DNA of 49,071 nt from Vicinamibacterales bacterium (GCA_030680175.1 JAUXWO010000096.1:1-49071), one strand, 5' to 3'. Positions 9,547 through 20,593 are shown, counted from the stretch's first letter. Numbers and translations: made by a program. The notes: a model not told the origin generated them from the sequence alone.

Positions 9547-10506
9547 GTGCCGGGCAAGCCGCAATCACTGACCTGGCCGTCGAACCGCGCCGTGCTGCTC
9601 GTGCACGGCGTCGGCAACGCGAAGCCGGGCGACTATCAGGACCTGGTCGGGCTGCTCAAGACGGCGCTCGGGCCGGAGGCGGACCAGTTCGCCATCTATC
9701 AGCTCTTCTACAACTCGATCAACAACTGGTTCAAGGAGAAGACCGCGCTCGCCGATCGGATCCAGCAGCTGTTGACGGCGCTCAAGATGGGCGTCAACGA
9801 CGCCGCGCTGTCGGAGGCCGTGGCCGAGTACGCGGGCGACGTGCTCTGGCCGGTGCTGAGCACATCCGCTCGCTCCGCAGTCAGGCAGGCGTACCTGGCG
9901 CAGCTCAAGCAGATCGTCCTCGACGGCATCGGCGCCGGTGTGCTGCGCGTGGACCAACGCATCACCATCGTGGCCCACAGCCTCGGCTGCTTCTACACCT
10001 ACGAGGTGCTGCACACGGCGGCCACCTTCGTGAGCCATCGCCTCCAGCCGCGCACGCACGCCGTCCGCTTCGCCAACGTCATCCTGATGGCGTCGCCCGT
10101 GCAGCTTATTCGCAGCGCGGGCGAGGTGCTCGGTCCGGCGGTCCCGAACAAGAACGACCTGGCGGTATTCGACGAGGCGGGGCTCGCGATTCCCGCGGAG
10201 ACACACGCGGGAGGAACAACGACGAGCACCGACAACTGGATTTCGATTACGGGCGAGCTGGACCCGGTGGGCGGCTGGTTCTTCCGCCGGAAGGCACCGT
10301 GGGCCTACATGGATATCCCGGGCCAGCGGTCGATCATCGACCCGCAGACGCTCCTGGACATCGGCTCGAAGGCCGATCTGGCGAAGCTGCTGGCCGAGAG
10401 CGTGTTCGAGAAGAAGCCGCCCGACCTCTCGATCTCGAACCCGCACTCGTGGGAGGGCTACGTCGCGCGCCACGAACAGGAGCTGAGGCAATGGCTCACC
10501 GCCTAG
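9547..10506 (+). CDS. Alpha/beta-hydrolase-fold protein of unknown substrate
   Basis: A 319-residue protein without an obvious signal peptide. The N terminus has the strand-turn VLLVHGVGN (residues 16-24) typical of the oxyanion region of alpha/beta hydrolases, and the nucleophile elbow IVAHSLGCF places the serine at S145. A late histidine (SNPHSWEGY, about 302) could complete the triad. It resembles lipase-like hydrolases annotated as hypothetical. The start is GTG at 9547 with GGAGGAG immediately upstream. The stop overlaps the next gene by 16 nt, so the two are translationally coupled and probably act together. Substrate not inferable. Confidence 0.72.
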   Translation: MPGKPQSLTWPSNRAVLLVHGVGNAKPGDYQDLVGLLKTALGPEADQFAIYQLFYNSINNWFKEKTALADRIQQLLTALKMGVNDAALSEAVAEYAGDVLWPVLSTSARSAVRQAYLAQLKQIVLDGIGAGVLRVDQRITIVAHSLGCFYTYEVLHTAATFVSHRLQPRTHAVRFANVILMASPVQLIRSAGEVLGPAVPNKNDLAVFDEAGLAIPAETHAGGTTTSTDNWISITGELDPVGGWFFRRKAPWAYMDIPGQRSIIDPQTLLDIGSKADLAKLLAESVFEKKPPDLSISNPHSWEGYVARHEQELRQWLTA

Positions 10507-11423
10507 TCATCGTCGCGCTGTGGTGCGCGCTGGCGGTTCCCGGGCTGGCGTCGGCGCAGACGCTCGCCGACGCCCTCGCCGCCGTGGACGCCGCGGTGGC
10601 GCGCACGGCGTTCGACACCGCGTCGCCGTCACTCCACCGCGAGCTGCAGGCGGCCCTCGGGGTCGTCCGCCAGTCCGACGCGCTCGACTGGAGCGTGGAG
10701 GACATCGCCGAGGCCTTCGCCGAGCGGCCGCGCCTCGCCGACATCGCCCGGCTGTCGTCCGTCTCCGAGGGCCGGCGCGAGGCGGTCGCGCGCGTGCGAT
10801 CGCTGGACCCGCCGCTGACCCAGGCGGGCGCCATCATCGATAACGATCTGACGGAACTGCTGATCGCCCGCGCGGGCTCGGCCGAGGCGGGGGTCGTCCT
10901 CGCGCCGTGGACGCGGTTCTACGCGGCGCTGCTCGAGCGCTCGCGCGACGAGAGCCTCGAGAAGCTCCGCCGCTACGAACGCAAGTTCGGCCCGGGCTCG
11001 GCACGGCTCAACGGGGCCGAGGTGCTGCTCAACTACACGCTGCAGAACCTGCCGGGGTTCGGACCGGATGCGCAGGAATGGCCCGGCCGCTTCGAGGCCG
11101 TCGCGGCGTACAGCTCCAGCTACATCACCTGGGCCGACGACGAGGCGCGCATGGCATCGGTCGGCGAGTTCGGCCTGCGCGCCTACTTCTTCAGCGAGTC
11201 GTGGGGCCGCTCGGGCCTGCCGGGCCTGCTCCGGCCGGCGTTCGCGACCGTCGGCCTCGCGGTGGCCAACGAGCGCGAGGGCCCGCTGCGCTGGCCATGG
11301 AAGGGGGACGCCCGCGTCGGGGCGTTCCTGACGTGGGGCGAGGTCAAGGTGGCCTACGTCGGCGGCACGAATGCGCGGCTGCTCGTCAGCCGCCAGTTCC
11401 AGTTCCTGCCGCTCGTCTTCTGA
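10491..11423 (+). CDS. Exported protein of unknown function, coupled to the hydrolase
   Basis: A 310-residue protein that I do not recognise. It begins with a signal peptide (residues 1-20, ending LASAQ), continues with an Ala/Arg-rich helical half, and ends with alternating beta-strand-like segments finishing in FQFLPLVF, a terminal aromatic that would suit an outer-membrane or surface beta structure. The ATG at 10491 has AGGAG nearby and lies inside the last codons of the alpha/beta-hydrolase gene, which shows co-translation. A relation to lipase or esterase maturation is possible but unsupported. An amidohydrolase gene follows about 100 bp downstream on the same strand. Confidence 0.72.
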   Translation: MAHRLVIVALWCALAVPGLASAQTLADALAAVDAAVARTAFDTASPSLHRELQAALGVVRQSDALDWSVEDIAEAFAERPRLADIARLSSVSEGRREAVARVRSLDPPLTQAGAIIDNDLTELLIARAGSAEAGVVLAPWTRFYAALLERSRDESLEKLRRYERKFGPGSARLNGAEVLLNYTLQNLPGFGPDAQEWPGRFEAVAAYSSSYITWADDEARMASVGEFGLRAYFFSESWGRSGLPGLLRPAFATVGLAVANEREGPLRWPWKGDARVGAFLTWGEVKVAYVGGTNARLLVSRQFQFLPLVF

Positions 11424-11527
11424 TCGGCGGAGAGGCCCTGCTTTCGGGTTCGAGCCGACACTGTTATCCTCCGGGCGATCCGTGCCACGCGCCGACCGCG
11501 GGGTCGGCCCACCGCCGTGAGGGGCTC

Positions 11528-13039
11528 ATGTCCGACCGTTCCCGTCCCGCCTCCCTGACACGCCGCGAGCTGCTCACCAGCGCCGCCGCCGGCGCGGGTG
11601 CGCTGATGCTCGATCCGCTGGCCGCCCGCGCGCAGGCGCCGCAACCAGATGCCGTCGTCTTCTCGCACACCACCGTCATCACCCACGACGGGCAGGTGGA
11701 CGATGTGGCGCTGGCGGTGGCGGGCGGCCGGATCGCGGCAATAGGACCGACCGACGAAGTGCTGAAGGCGCACCCGCGCGCCGAGGTGTACGACGGGCGC
11801 GGCAAGGCGCTGCTGCCCGGCCTCATCAACTGCCACTCCCACATGGGCGCGGTCATCGCGCGCGGGTTCAACGAGGACTTCGGGTTCCCCAACACCTACC
11901 GCCTCGCCGTCCAGCCCGGGAGCCTCCTCTCGCGCGAGGAGAACGTGCTGATGGTGCAGGTCGCCGCGCTCGAGTGCATCCGCACCGGCACGACCACCGT
12001 CGTGCAGTTCGGCGGCGGCATCGCGGGACACGCCGGGGCGCTGGCCGACTCCGGACTCCGCTGCGTGTTCGCCGAGGGCCTGGCGGATGTCGAGAACCCC
12101 GCCGGCCCCGTCTCCGCCGAACGGCTGGCGACGAGCGAAGCGCCGCGCTTCTCGGCGAAGCTGCGCGACGAGGCGCTGCAGCGCGCCACCGACCTCTTCA
12201 GCGCGTGGCACGGCGCGCGCGATGGCCGCATCAGCGTGTTCCCGTCGCCCTCGCTCGCCGAGAACGCCTCGCCGGAGCTGCTGCGCGCGGTGCGCGCCTT
12301 CGCCGAGAAGCACGACCTGCACTACACCATCCACCTGAACCAGAGCCGGTGGGAGGTGGACTACATGCGCCGCCACCACGGGCTGGACCCGACGGAGTTC
12401 CTGGCGAAGCACGACTTCCTCGGCCCGCGCCTCTTCGCCGCGCACTGCCGCTACGTCACCCCCAACGAGATCGCCCTCCTCGGCGCCTCCCGCACCATCG
12501 TCACGCATCAGGCGGCGATGGCCGGCAACCGTGGCGCGAACCCGCCCATCCCGGCGCTGCGCGACGCGGGCTGCCCCATCGCCCACGGCACCGACAACAA
12601 CACGCAGGACATGGTGAGCACCATGCGCTTCGCGTTGATCATGGAGCGCATCGCGCGCGGCGACGACGAAGTCCCCGGCCTCCTGCCGCAACCCGAGGAC
12701 GTGCTCGAGGACGCGACGATGGGGAGTGCGCGGGCGGTGAATCAGGCGGGGCAGATCGGATCGCTCGAGGTGGGCAAGAAGGCCGACCTCCTCGTGCTCG
12801 ACACCCAGCGCGCCCACCTTGTCCCCGCCGGCCGCATCCTCTCGGCATGGATCCACAACGGCGGGCCCGCCGACATCGAGTCGGTGATGGTGGACGGCCG
12901 CTTCCTGATGCGCGACCACACGGTGCTGTCGATGGATGAGGCCGCGCTGATTCGCGAGGCGGATGCGGTTGGGAAGCGGGTGTGGGGCGAAGTCCTGAAG
13001 GCGACGCCCGTGAAGGTGCCTCGGGTGACGCGGCGGTAG
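11528..13039 (+). CDS. TAT-exported amidohydrolase (MtaD/TrzA-like)
   Basis: A 503-residue metal-dependent amidohydrolase of the branch that includes 5-methylthioadenosine/S-adenosylhomocysteine deaminases and the triazine hydrolases (TrzA, AtzA). Metal ligands are visible: NCHSHMG (H103, H105), IHLNQS near residue 270, FAAHCRY near 303 and the late aspartate in AHGTDNN near 356. The N terminus reads LTRRELLTSAAAGAG, a twin-arginine type leader, so a folded, metal-loaded enzyme in the periplasm is expected; this is unusual for a nucleoside deaminase and suggests an N-heterocyclic or environmental substrate. The GGGG before the ATG at 11528 is a weak ribosome site. The exact substrate cannot be fixed. 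Confidence 0.88.
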   Translation: MSDRSRPASLTRRELLTSAAAGAGALMLDPLAARAQAPQPDAVVFSHTTVITHDGQVDDVALAVAGGRIAAIGPTDEVLKAHPRAEVYDGRGKALLPGLINCHSHMGAVIARGFNEDFGFPNTYRLAVQPGSLLSREENVLMVQVAALECIRTGTTTVVQFGGGIAGHAGALADSGLRCVFAEGLADVENPAGPVSAERLATSEAPRFSAKLRDEALQRATDLFSAWHGARDGRISVFPSPSLAENASPELLRAVRAFAEKHDLHYTIHLNQSRWEVDYMRRHHGLDPTEFLAKHDFLGPRLFAAHCRYVTPNEIALLGASRTIVTHQAAMAGNRGANPPIPALRDAGCPIAHGTDNNTQDMVSTMRFALIMERIARGDDEVPGLLPQPEDVLEDATMGSARAVNQAGQIGSLEVGKKADLLVLDTQRAHLVPAGRILSAWIHNGGPADIESVMVDGRFLMRDHTVLSMDEAALIREADAVGKRVWGEVLKATPVKVPRVTRR

Positions 13040-13165
13040 CCGCGGCGATCGGCGGTTCGCGATCAGCTTTCGGCTCTCGGCTCTCGGCGCCCGAATGACC
13101 GCGCAGGGCTGCCTCCCGCTGCCCTGATCGCCGGGCGCGCGTCGATGCGGTATGGTGATCGTATC

Positions 13166-14224
13166 GTGGCCGTGCCGCCCTACCCGTTCACGCTCCGCCA
13201 GGTGCAGTACCTCCTGGCCGTGGCCGATACGCTGTCGTTCCGGCGGGCCGCCGAGGAGTGCCACGTCTCGCAGCCGTCGCTCAGCGCGCAGATCTCCGAG
13301 ATCGAAGAGGGCCTCGGCGTCCGGGTGTTCGAGCGCGACCAGCGCCGCGTGCTCCTCACCGCGGCCGGCCGGGACGTCGTCGCACGGGCGCGCGGCCTGC
13401 TCGCCGCGTCCGACGAACTCGTCGTCGCCGCACAGCGTGCCGGCGATCCGCTGGCGGGCACGCTGCGCATCGGCGTCATCCCGACGATCTCCCCGTACCT
13501 GCTGCCGTCCATCACCCCGCAACTGCGGGCGCGGTTTCCGCGCCTGACCGTTGCGTGGCTCGAAGAGAAGACCGACGTCCTGCTCGCGCACCTCAGCGCC
13601 GGCACGCTCGAGGCCGCGCTCGTCGCGCTCGAGGCCGACATCGGCGACGTCGAGCACGAGGTGCTCGCCCGCGATCCGTTCTTCCTGATCGCGGCGAAGG
13701 ATCACCCGCTCGGCCGTGGACAGGGCGCGGCGGAACCCGCCGACCTGCGCGGCGTGGAGATCATGCTGCTGGACGAGGGCCACTGCTTCCGGAGCCAGGC
13801 GCTGGAGGTGTGCGGGAACGTGCGGGCGCGCGAGTCGGTGTTCCGGGCCACCAGCCTCTCGACGCTGGTCCAGATGGTGGCCAGCGGGGCCGGCCTGACG
13901 CTGTTGCCGTCGCTGGCCGTGCCCACGGAGGCGGGACGCGCGAGCCTGGCGGTGCGGCCGTTCGCCGTGCCCGCGCCGGGACGGACGATCGCGCTCGTGT
14001 GGCGGAAGCGATCGCCGCTGGCACCGGCATTGCGCGAGATGGCGGGCGCCATCCGCGAGGCCTATCCGATGCCGTCGGCGGTGGTCCCGGCGCCGGAGCC
14101 CCGGCCCGCGCGTGCCGCGACGCAGACGGGGGGAGAGTGCGAGATGGCAAGTGTGTGCGTGGTGGCCCAGCCGCGCCCGCGCGTCACGCGGCGGGGCACG
14201 AAAGCCGCGCGAAAGACGAGGTGA
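13166..14224 (+). CDS. oxyR: OxyR-type LysR-family peroxide sensor
   Basis: LysR-family regulator of about 352 residues. An N-terminal winged helix-turn-helix (about 8-66, SFRRAAEECHVSQPSLSAQI) precedes the effector domain. The segment DEGHCFRSQALEVC carries two cysteines nine residues apart (C207 and C216), the same spacing and context as the redox pair C199/C208 of E. coli OxyR, and the following RATSLSTLVQMVASGAG also matches OxyR. A basic tail of about 45 residues beyond the usual 305 is unusual. The start is uncertain: GTG at 13166 suits the family N terminus (YPFTLRQVQYL), while ATG at 13145 and GTG at 13172 are alternatives. It converges on katG, a classical OxyR target, whose upstream region holds a candidate OxyR site. 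Confidence 0.9.
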   Translation: MAVPPYPFTLRQVQYLLAVADTLSFRRAAEECHVSQPSLSAQISEIEEGLGVRVFERDQRRVLLTAAGRDVVARARGLLAASDELVVAAQRAGDPLAGTLRIGVIPTISPYLLPSITPQLRARFPRLTVAWLEEKTDVLLAHLSAGTLEAALVALEADIGDVEHEVLARDPFFLIAAKDHPLGRGQGAAEPADLRGVEIMLLDEGHCFRSQALEVCGNVRARESVFRATSLSTLVQMVASGAGLTLLPSLAVPTEAGRASLAVRPFAVPAPGRTIALVWRKRSPLAPALREMAGAIREAYPMPSAVVPAPEPRPARAATQTGGECEMASVCVVAQPRPRVTRRGTKAARKTR

Positions 14225-14226
14225 GC

Positions 14227-14257
14227 GCGGCGCGCGCCGTTGCCCGGCGCGCGCCGC
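14227..14257. terminator. Strong hairpin between oxyR and katG
   Basis: A 12-bp perfect stem (14227-14238 with 14246-14257) around a 7-nt loop, right after the oxyR stop and just before the katG stop on the other strand. There is no T-tract, so a rho-independent role is uncertain, but its place between convergent genes suits a bidirectional transcription barrier. Confidence 0.55.
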
Positions 14258-14264
14258 AGCCCGG

Positions 14265-16556
<2,292 letters not shown>

Positions 16557-16558
16557 TC

Positions 16559-16595
16559 ATACATTGATGCAATCGCAGTCATAGGCTCAGCCTCT
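16559..16595. promoter_or_regulatory. Candidate OxyR binding site upstream of katG
   Basis: The plus strand reads ATAC-N7-CAAT-N7-ATAG-N7-CTCT, which matches the E. coli OxyR consensus ATAG-N7-CTAT-N7-ATAG-N7-CTAT at 13 of 16 specified positions with exact spacing. It sits 72 bp upstream of the katG start and directly behind the presumed -35, a geometry suitable for activation. Confidence 0.6.
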
Positions 16596-16773
16596 CGCGC
16601 GGTCTCGCAGGCCGGGACGCCCGGCACCGTCGCCCCCGGGAGTGCGTCGTCGATTCTCGTGCCGCTGAAGGTATATACATACTGGCGAGCACGTCGACGA
16701 GGGCGGGCATCACTGCTCCGACGCGTGCAAGACGGGCGCCCACGCTGGTCGCGCCGGCCCAGGGGAGTCAACG

Positions 16774-17121
16774 ATGTCCGGACACCGCATCTTCGCGATG
16801 GCCTTCTCGAAGGTCTACCCGGCGTACGTGCAGAAGGCGGAACGCAAGAAGCGCACGAGGGAGGAAGTCGATCGGATCATCTGCTGGCTGACCGGCTACA
16901 GCCCGGCCGAGCTGCGCCGGCAGATCGAGCGCGAGGTCTCCTTCGAGACGTTCTTCGCCGAGGCGCCCGCGCTCCATCCGCACACGTCGCTCATCACCGG
17001 CGTCGTATGCGGCGTCCGCGTGGAAAACGTGGAGGACCCGCTGATGCAGAAGATCCGCTGGCTCGACAAGCTGGTCGACGAGCTCGCCAAGGGCAAGGCG
17101 ATGGAGAAGATCCTGCGCTGA
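16774..17121 (+). CDS. DUF2200 family protein
   Basis: A 115-residue cytoplasmic protein that matches the compact DUF2200 family along its whole length: start [16 protein letters not shown], central [14 protein letters not shown], and the invariant-looking end GVVCGVRVE...[28 protein letters not shown]-type segment (residues about 77-115). No function has been established for the family. ATG at 16774 has AGGGGAG at suitable spacing, and TATACAT about 100 bp upstream is a plausible -10. It is divergent from katG and stands alone before the Fic gene. Confidence 0.93.
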   Translation: MSGHRIFAMAFSKVYPAYVQKAERKKRTREEVDRIICWLTGYSPAELRRQIEREVSFETFFAEAPALHPHTSLITGVVCGVRVENVEDPLMQKIRWLDKLVDELAKGKAMEKILR

Positions 17122-17184
17122 CCGTCGGGTTCCCCAACTCACATAGACCCCAGTGGTGTCGCGAGCCTATAACAAGGCCGCCAC

Positions 17185-17242
17185 TTGCCTCCATACTAAA
17201 CGCTGGCTATCATATGGGCGGCGTTCAGCTCCATACACAACG
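17185..17242 (+). promoter_or_regulatory. Fic gene promoter with direct-repeat operator candidates
   Basis: TTGCCT at 17185-17190 and TATCAT at 17208-17213 are 17 bp apart, a good sigma-70-type promoter. Two direct repeats, CTCCATACTAAACG (17189-17202) and CTCCATACACAACG (17229-17242), 12 of 14 identical and 40 bp apart, overlap the -35/spacer and the early transcribed region. This arrangement suggests repression, perhaps by the winged-helix C terminus of the Fic protein itself. Confidence 0.55.
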
Positions 17243-17253
17243 GAAGGACAGCC

Positions 17254-18432
17254 ATGGCCGCCGCCGCCTCGACGCGTGCCGGACGCTACCTCAGCCAGCC
17301 GGCCGGCTACCGCGCCTTCATCCCGGCCCCCCTGCCACCCGACCCGCCGGTCGCCCTCGGCGGCGAGCTGACGGCGCTCCTGTCCCAGGCCGACCGGGCG
17401 CTCGGCCGGCTCGACGGGTCGGTGCTCACGCTGCCGAATCCCGATCTCTTCGTCTTCATGTATGTCCGCAAGGAGGCCGTGCTCTCGAGCCAGATCGAGG
17501 GCACGCAGAGCTCCCTCCAGGATCTGCTGGCGGCCGAAGCGCGGCTCTTCGACCTGAACCTGCCGCGCGACGTGGACGAGGTCGTGAACTACGTCCGCGC
17601 CATGAACCACGGGCTCGCGCGGCTCGCCCAGCTGCCCGTGTCGGTACGGCTCATCCGAGAGATCCACGCCGAGCTGCTCCGCGACGTGCGCGGCGGCCGG
17701 CTCCAGCCCGGTGATCTCCGCACGAGCCAGAACTGGATCGGGCCGGGTGGCGCGCCGCTGGCCAACGCCACGTTCGTGCCACCGCCGCATCACGTGGTGC
17801 CGGACGCGCTCGGCGATCTCGAGCGGTTCCTGCACGCAGACGACAACCTGCCGACGCTCGTGAAGATCGCACTCGCGCACGTGCAGTTCGAGACGATTCA
17901 CCCCTTCCTCGACGGCAACGGCCGCGTCGGGCGCCTGCTCATCACGTTCCTGCTCACCGAGCGCGGCGTGCTGCACAAGCCCGTGCTCTACCTCTCCCAC
18001 TACTTCAAGCAGCATCGTCAGGCCTACTACGAGCACCTGCAGGCCGTCCGCGACCGCGGCGAGTGGGAGGCATGGCTCGGCTTCTTCCTGCGCGGGGTGA
18101 TCGCCGTGGCGGCAGAGGCCGCCGACACGGCCCGCCGCATCCTGCTGCTGCGCGAACAGCACCGCGCGGCCATCACGACAGGACTCGGCCGCGGCGCCGG
18201 CAACGGCCACAAGGTCCTCGAGTCCCTCTTCGACCGGCCCATCGTCTCTGTCAAGGACGTCGAGCAGCTCACGGGCACGACCTACGCCTCCGCCAACAAT
18301 CTGGTGAGCCGGCTCGTGAATCTGGGCGTACTCTCCGAGATGACCGGCTACGCCCGCAACCGGCGCTTCCGCTATGCGCCCTACATCGAGCTGTTCGGCG
18401 ACGACGCGCGGGACGCCGGGGAGACGGCGTGA
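17254..18432 (+). CDS. Fic family protein (AMP-transferase type) with C-terminal winged helix
   Basis: A 392-residue Fic protein; the family usually transfers AMP to hydroxyl groups of target proteins. The core motif is complete in IHPFLDGNGRVGR (H216 to R227). The N-terminal inhibitory helix has the motif SSQIEG (S78-G83) whose glutamate (E82) blocks ATP binding, i.e. the self-inhibited class. The last about 90 residues (from roughly 300) look like a winged-helix DNA-binding domain (VKDVEQLTGTTYASANNLVSRL). ATG at 17254 with GGA upstream. Such proteins commonly sit in type I restriction loci between hsdS and hsdR; here the stop overlaps by 4 nt the start of a truncated hsdR-like frame, which fits a decayed locus. 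Confidence 0.93.
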   Translation: MAAAASTRAGRYLSQPAGYRAFIPAPLPPDPPVALGGELTALLSQADRALGRLDGSVLTLPNPDLFVFMYVRKEAVLSSQIEGTQSSLQDLLAAEARLFDLNLPRDVDEVVNYVRAMNHGLARLAQLPVSVRLIREIHAELLRDVRGGRLQPGDLRTSQNWIGPGGAPLANATFVPPPHHVVPDALGDLERFLHADDNLPTLVKIALAHVQFETIHPFLDGNGRVGRLLITFLLTERGVLHKPVLYLSHYFKQHRQAYYEHLQAVRDRGEWEAWLGFFLRGVIAVAAEAADTARRILLLREQHRAAITTGLGRGAGNGHKVLESLFDRPIVSVKDVEQLTGTTYASANNLVSRLVNLGVLSEMTGYARNRRFRYAPYIELFGDDARDAGETA

Positions 18433-18497
18433 GCCAGTTCGACTTCCTGCGCCAGCAGTGGCCGCTTGTCTACGAGGCGGTCGCCACAGCCGAGTGA
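18429..18497 (+). pseudogene. Truncated hsdR-like remnant (N-terminal 22 codons)
   Basis: A 22-codon frame that starts at a GTG overlapping the Fic stop (GTGA) and reads SQFDFLRQQWPLVYEAVAT before a stop. This closely resembles the extreme N terminus of a type I restriction endonuclease R subunit / DEAD-box helicase family (pattern M S x F x F L x x E W P x x x E A A x x A E). Everything after is unrelated sequence, so the rest of the gene (about 1000 codons expected) has been lost. The identification rests on a short match and on context. Confidence 0.55.
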
Positions 18498-18602
18498 CCG
18501 TGCGCTCTGGCAGTACTCCAGCCCTTTCTCGTCCACCTATCGCCTGCGCGGACGTTGATACGGTATCGTGCCCGGGTCGCAGTCAGCTGGAGGCACATGC
18601 AC

Positions 18603-19049
18603 ATGACCCCATCATCGGCCGGCACCCTTCTGGGACATCGCCTGCTACAGCTCGGAATGCTGCTCTTCCTGATCGGCCTGCTCACCGGGTTCGCGATCCC
18701 GCAACTGGCGAACCCGCGCATGGGTCTGGCCAGCCATCTCGAAGCCGTCATGAACGGCCTCTTCCTCATCGTCCTCGGCCTCGTCTGGCCCCGGCTCCTC
18801 CTGTCGGCGCGGCTGTTGAGCGTCCTGTTCTGGCTGGCCGCATACGGCACGTTCGCCAACTGGATGGCCACGCTGCTGGCGGCTGCCTGGGGCGCGGGCG
18901 GGACGATGATGCCGCTGGCCGCGTCCGGATTCGACGGGACGTCCCTGCAGGAGGCCGTCATCGCAGCGCTGCTGCTGTCGCTGTCGGCGGCCATCGTGGC
19001 GGCCTCGGGCCTGGCGATCTGGGGCCTGCGCACTTCGCCGCAGTCGTGA
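18603..19049 (+). CDS. HabA-like (hydroxylaminobenzene mutase family) membrane protein
   Basis: A 148-residue integral membrane protein with four predicted transmembrane helices (about 10-30, 48-68, 75-100, 118-142). The conserved patch GLLTGFAIPQLANPRMGLASHLEAVMNG-type sequence (residues about 23-50) is typical of the HabA/HabB hydroxylaminobenzene mutase family, which rearranges hydroxylaminobenzene to aminophenol; many homologues have no known substrate. The ATG at 18603 is favoured over 18597 because GGAGG would be 9 nt rather than 3 nt away. TATCGT upstream (about 18563) may be its -10. It follows the hsdR remnant, probably as an independent gene. Confidence 0.72.
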   Translation: MTPSSAGTLLGHRLLQLGMLLFLIGLLTGFAIPQLANPRMGLASHLEAVMNGLFLIVLGLVWPRLLLSARLLSVLFWLAAYGTFANWMATLLAAAWGAGGTMMPLAASGFDGTSLQEAVIAALLLSLSAAIVAASGLAIWGLRTSPQS

Positions 19050-19277
19050 CGATGGCGGCACGACAGAGCCGCGGGTCTGGCGTTCGCGCCGAACGCACAT
19101 CCGTGCGAGCGCGACATCCCTGGCCATCGCCAGGCGGATGTGGTTGAGGAGGGAGAGTAGTCCCCGTTGAGGGTCCGGGCAGCGGGCCGCACCATCGACC
19201 GGCCGCGCGGGCCATGCGCGCTACAATGCCCTGCACACCCGGCCCGTCCTCGTCCCGTCCCCTCAAGGAGTCGTCCC

Positions 19278-20570
19278 ATGCGCCCGTCCCGCCGCCAGTT
19301 CATCCAGGCTTCCTCGGTCGCCGCCGCCGCGTACACCGTCGCGGGGTGCGCCGGACCGCGCGCGCCCGAGGCGACCGCACCCGCCACCGATGTCCCCGCG
19401 GTGATCGCCGCGCTGCAGCCCTTCCCGGGGACCGCCGCGCCGATCAGCGACGAGGAGCGCCTCGGCCGCATCGAGAAGGCGCGCCGCCTCATGACCGAAC
19501 AGGGGCTCGGCGCCGTCATCCTCGAGCCGAGCACGAGCCTCTCCTACTTCGCCGGCGTGCGCTGGGGGCTGAGCGAACGCCCCTTCCTGCTCGTCATCCC
19601 CGCCAAGGGTGAACTCGCCTACGTCTGCCCGGCCTTCGAAGAGGAACGCGCGCGGGAGATCACGCGCTTCACCGACGACATCCGCGTGTGGCAGGAGGAC
19701 GAGGATTGGGGCGCGGTCATCGCCGGCATCCTGCGCGACCGCGGCGTGGCCGGCGGGAAGATCGGATTCGAGGAGCGCGTGCGCTTCTTCGTCGCCGAGG
19801 GCGTGCGCGCCGCCGCGCCCGGCGCCGAGATCGTCCTGGCCACACCGGTGACCGCCGGATGCCGGATGTACAAGTCGCCCGCGGAGATCGCGCTGATGCA
19901 GCGCGCCAGCGACATCACGATCGAAGCCTACAAGGCCGCCTTCACGACGTTCCGCGAGGGCATGACGCAGGTGGAACTCGGCCGCCACATCCGTGCCGCC
20001 TTCGATGCGCTCGGCGGCGCGAGCGGCGGCGCGCTCATCAGCTTCGGCGAATACACGGCGTTCCCCCACGGCAGCATCACGCCGCAGGCCCTGAAGGAGG
20101 GCGACGTCGTGCTCGTCGACGGCGGGTGCAACGTCGAGGGCTACCAGTCCGACATCACCAGGACGACGGTGTTCGGGACGCCGACGGCGCGCCAGACGGA
20201 GATCTGGAACCTGGAGAAGGCCGCGCAGGCCGCGGGCTTCGCAGCCGCGCGCGTGGGCGCCCCGTGCGAGGCCGTCGACGCGGCCGCGCGCAAGGTCATC
20301 ACCGACGCCGGCTTCGGGCCCGACTACAAGGTCCCGGGCCTGCCGCACCGGACGGGCCACGGCATCGGCATGGACGGCCACGAGTGGACGAACTTCGTCC
20401 GAGGCAACACGACGCCACTCGCGCCCGGCATGTGCTTCAGTAACGAACCGACGATCGTGATCTACGGCGAGTTCGGCATCCGCCTCGAGGACTGCCTCTA
20501 CATGACCGAGGACGGCCCGAAGTACTTCTCGGAGCCGAGCCCCGCCGTCGATCGCCCGTTCCACACGTGA
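19278..20570 (+). CDS. M24-family (Xaa-Pro aminopeptidase-like) metallopeptidase, exported lipoprotein
   Basis: A 430-residue creatinase/prolidase-fold enzyme that would remove N-terminal residues preceding proline. After an N-terminal creatinase-like domain (about 60-190), the catalytic pita-bread domain holds the five metal ligands: VLVDGG, YQSDITRT, RTGHGIGMDGH, SNEPTIVI and IRLEDC. The leader begins SRRQFIQASS and continues to a lipobox (TVAGC), so export by TAT as a lipoprotein is likely. ATG at 19278 with AAGGAG; TACAAT at about 19221-19226 is a plausible -10. An exported S9 peptidase gene follows only 23 bp downstream, probably in one transcript, suggesting extracytoplasmic peptide breakdown. 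Confidence 0.92.
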   Translation: MRPSRRQFIQASSVAAAAYTVAGCAGPRAPEATAPATDVPAVIAALQPFPGTAAPISDEERLGRIEKARRLMTEQGLGAVILEPSTSLSYFAGVRWGLSERPFLLVIPAKGELAYVCPAFEEERAREITRFTDDIRVWQEDEDWGAVIAGILRDRGVAGGKIGFEERVRFFVAEGVRAAAPGAEIVLATPVTAGCRMYKSPAEIALMQRASDITIEAYKAAFTTFREGMTQVELGRHIRAAFDALGGASGGALISFGEYTAFPHGSITPQALKEGDVVLVDGGCNVEGYQSDITRTTVFGTPTARQTEIWNLEKAAQAAGFAAARVGAPCEAVDAAARKVITDAGFGPDYKVPGLPHRTGHGIGMDGHEWTNFVRGNTTPLAPGMCFSNEPTIVIYGEFGIRLEDCLYMTEDGPKYFSEPSPAVDRPFHT

Positions 20571-20593
20571 TCACGAAGACCTCTGGAGGCTGC

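Noticed and set aside
11446-11470. GGGTTCGAGCC, like a tRNA T-arm
   Set aside because: No acceptor, D or anticodon arms can be drawn around it; it is probably the promoter region of the amidohydrolase gene.
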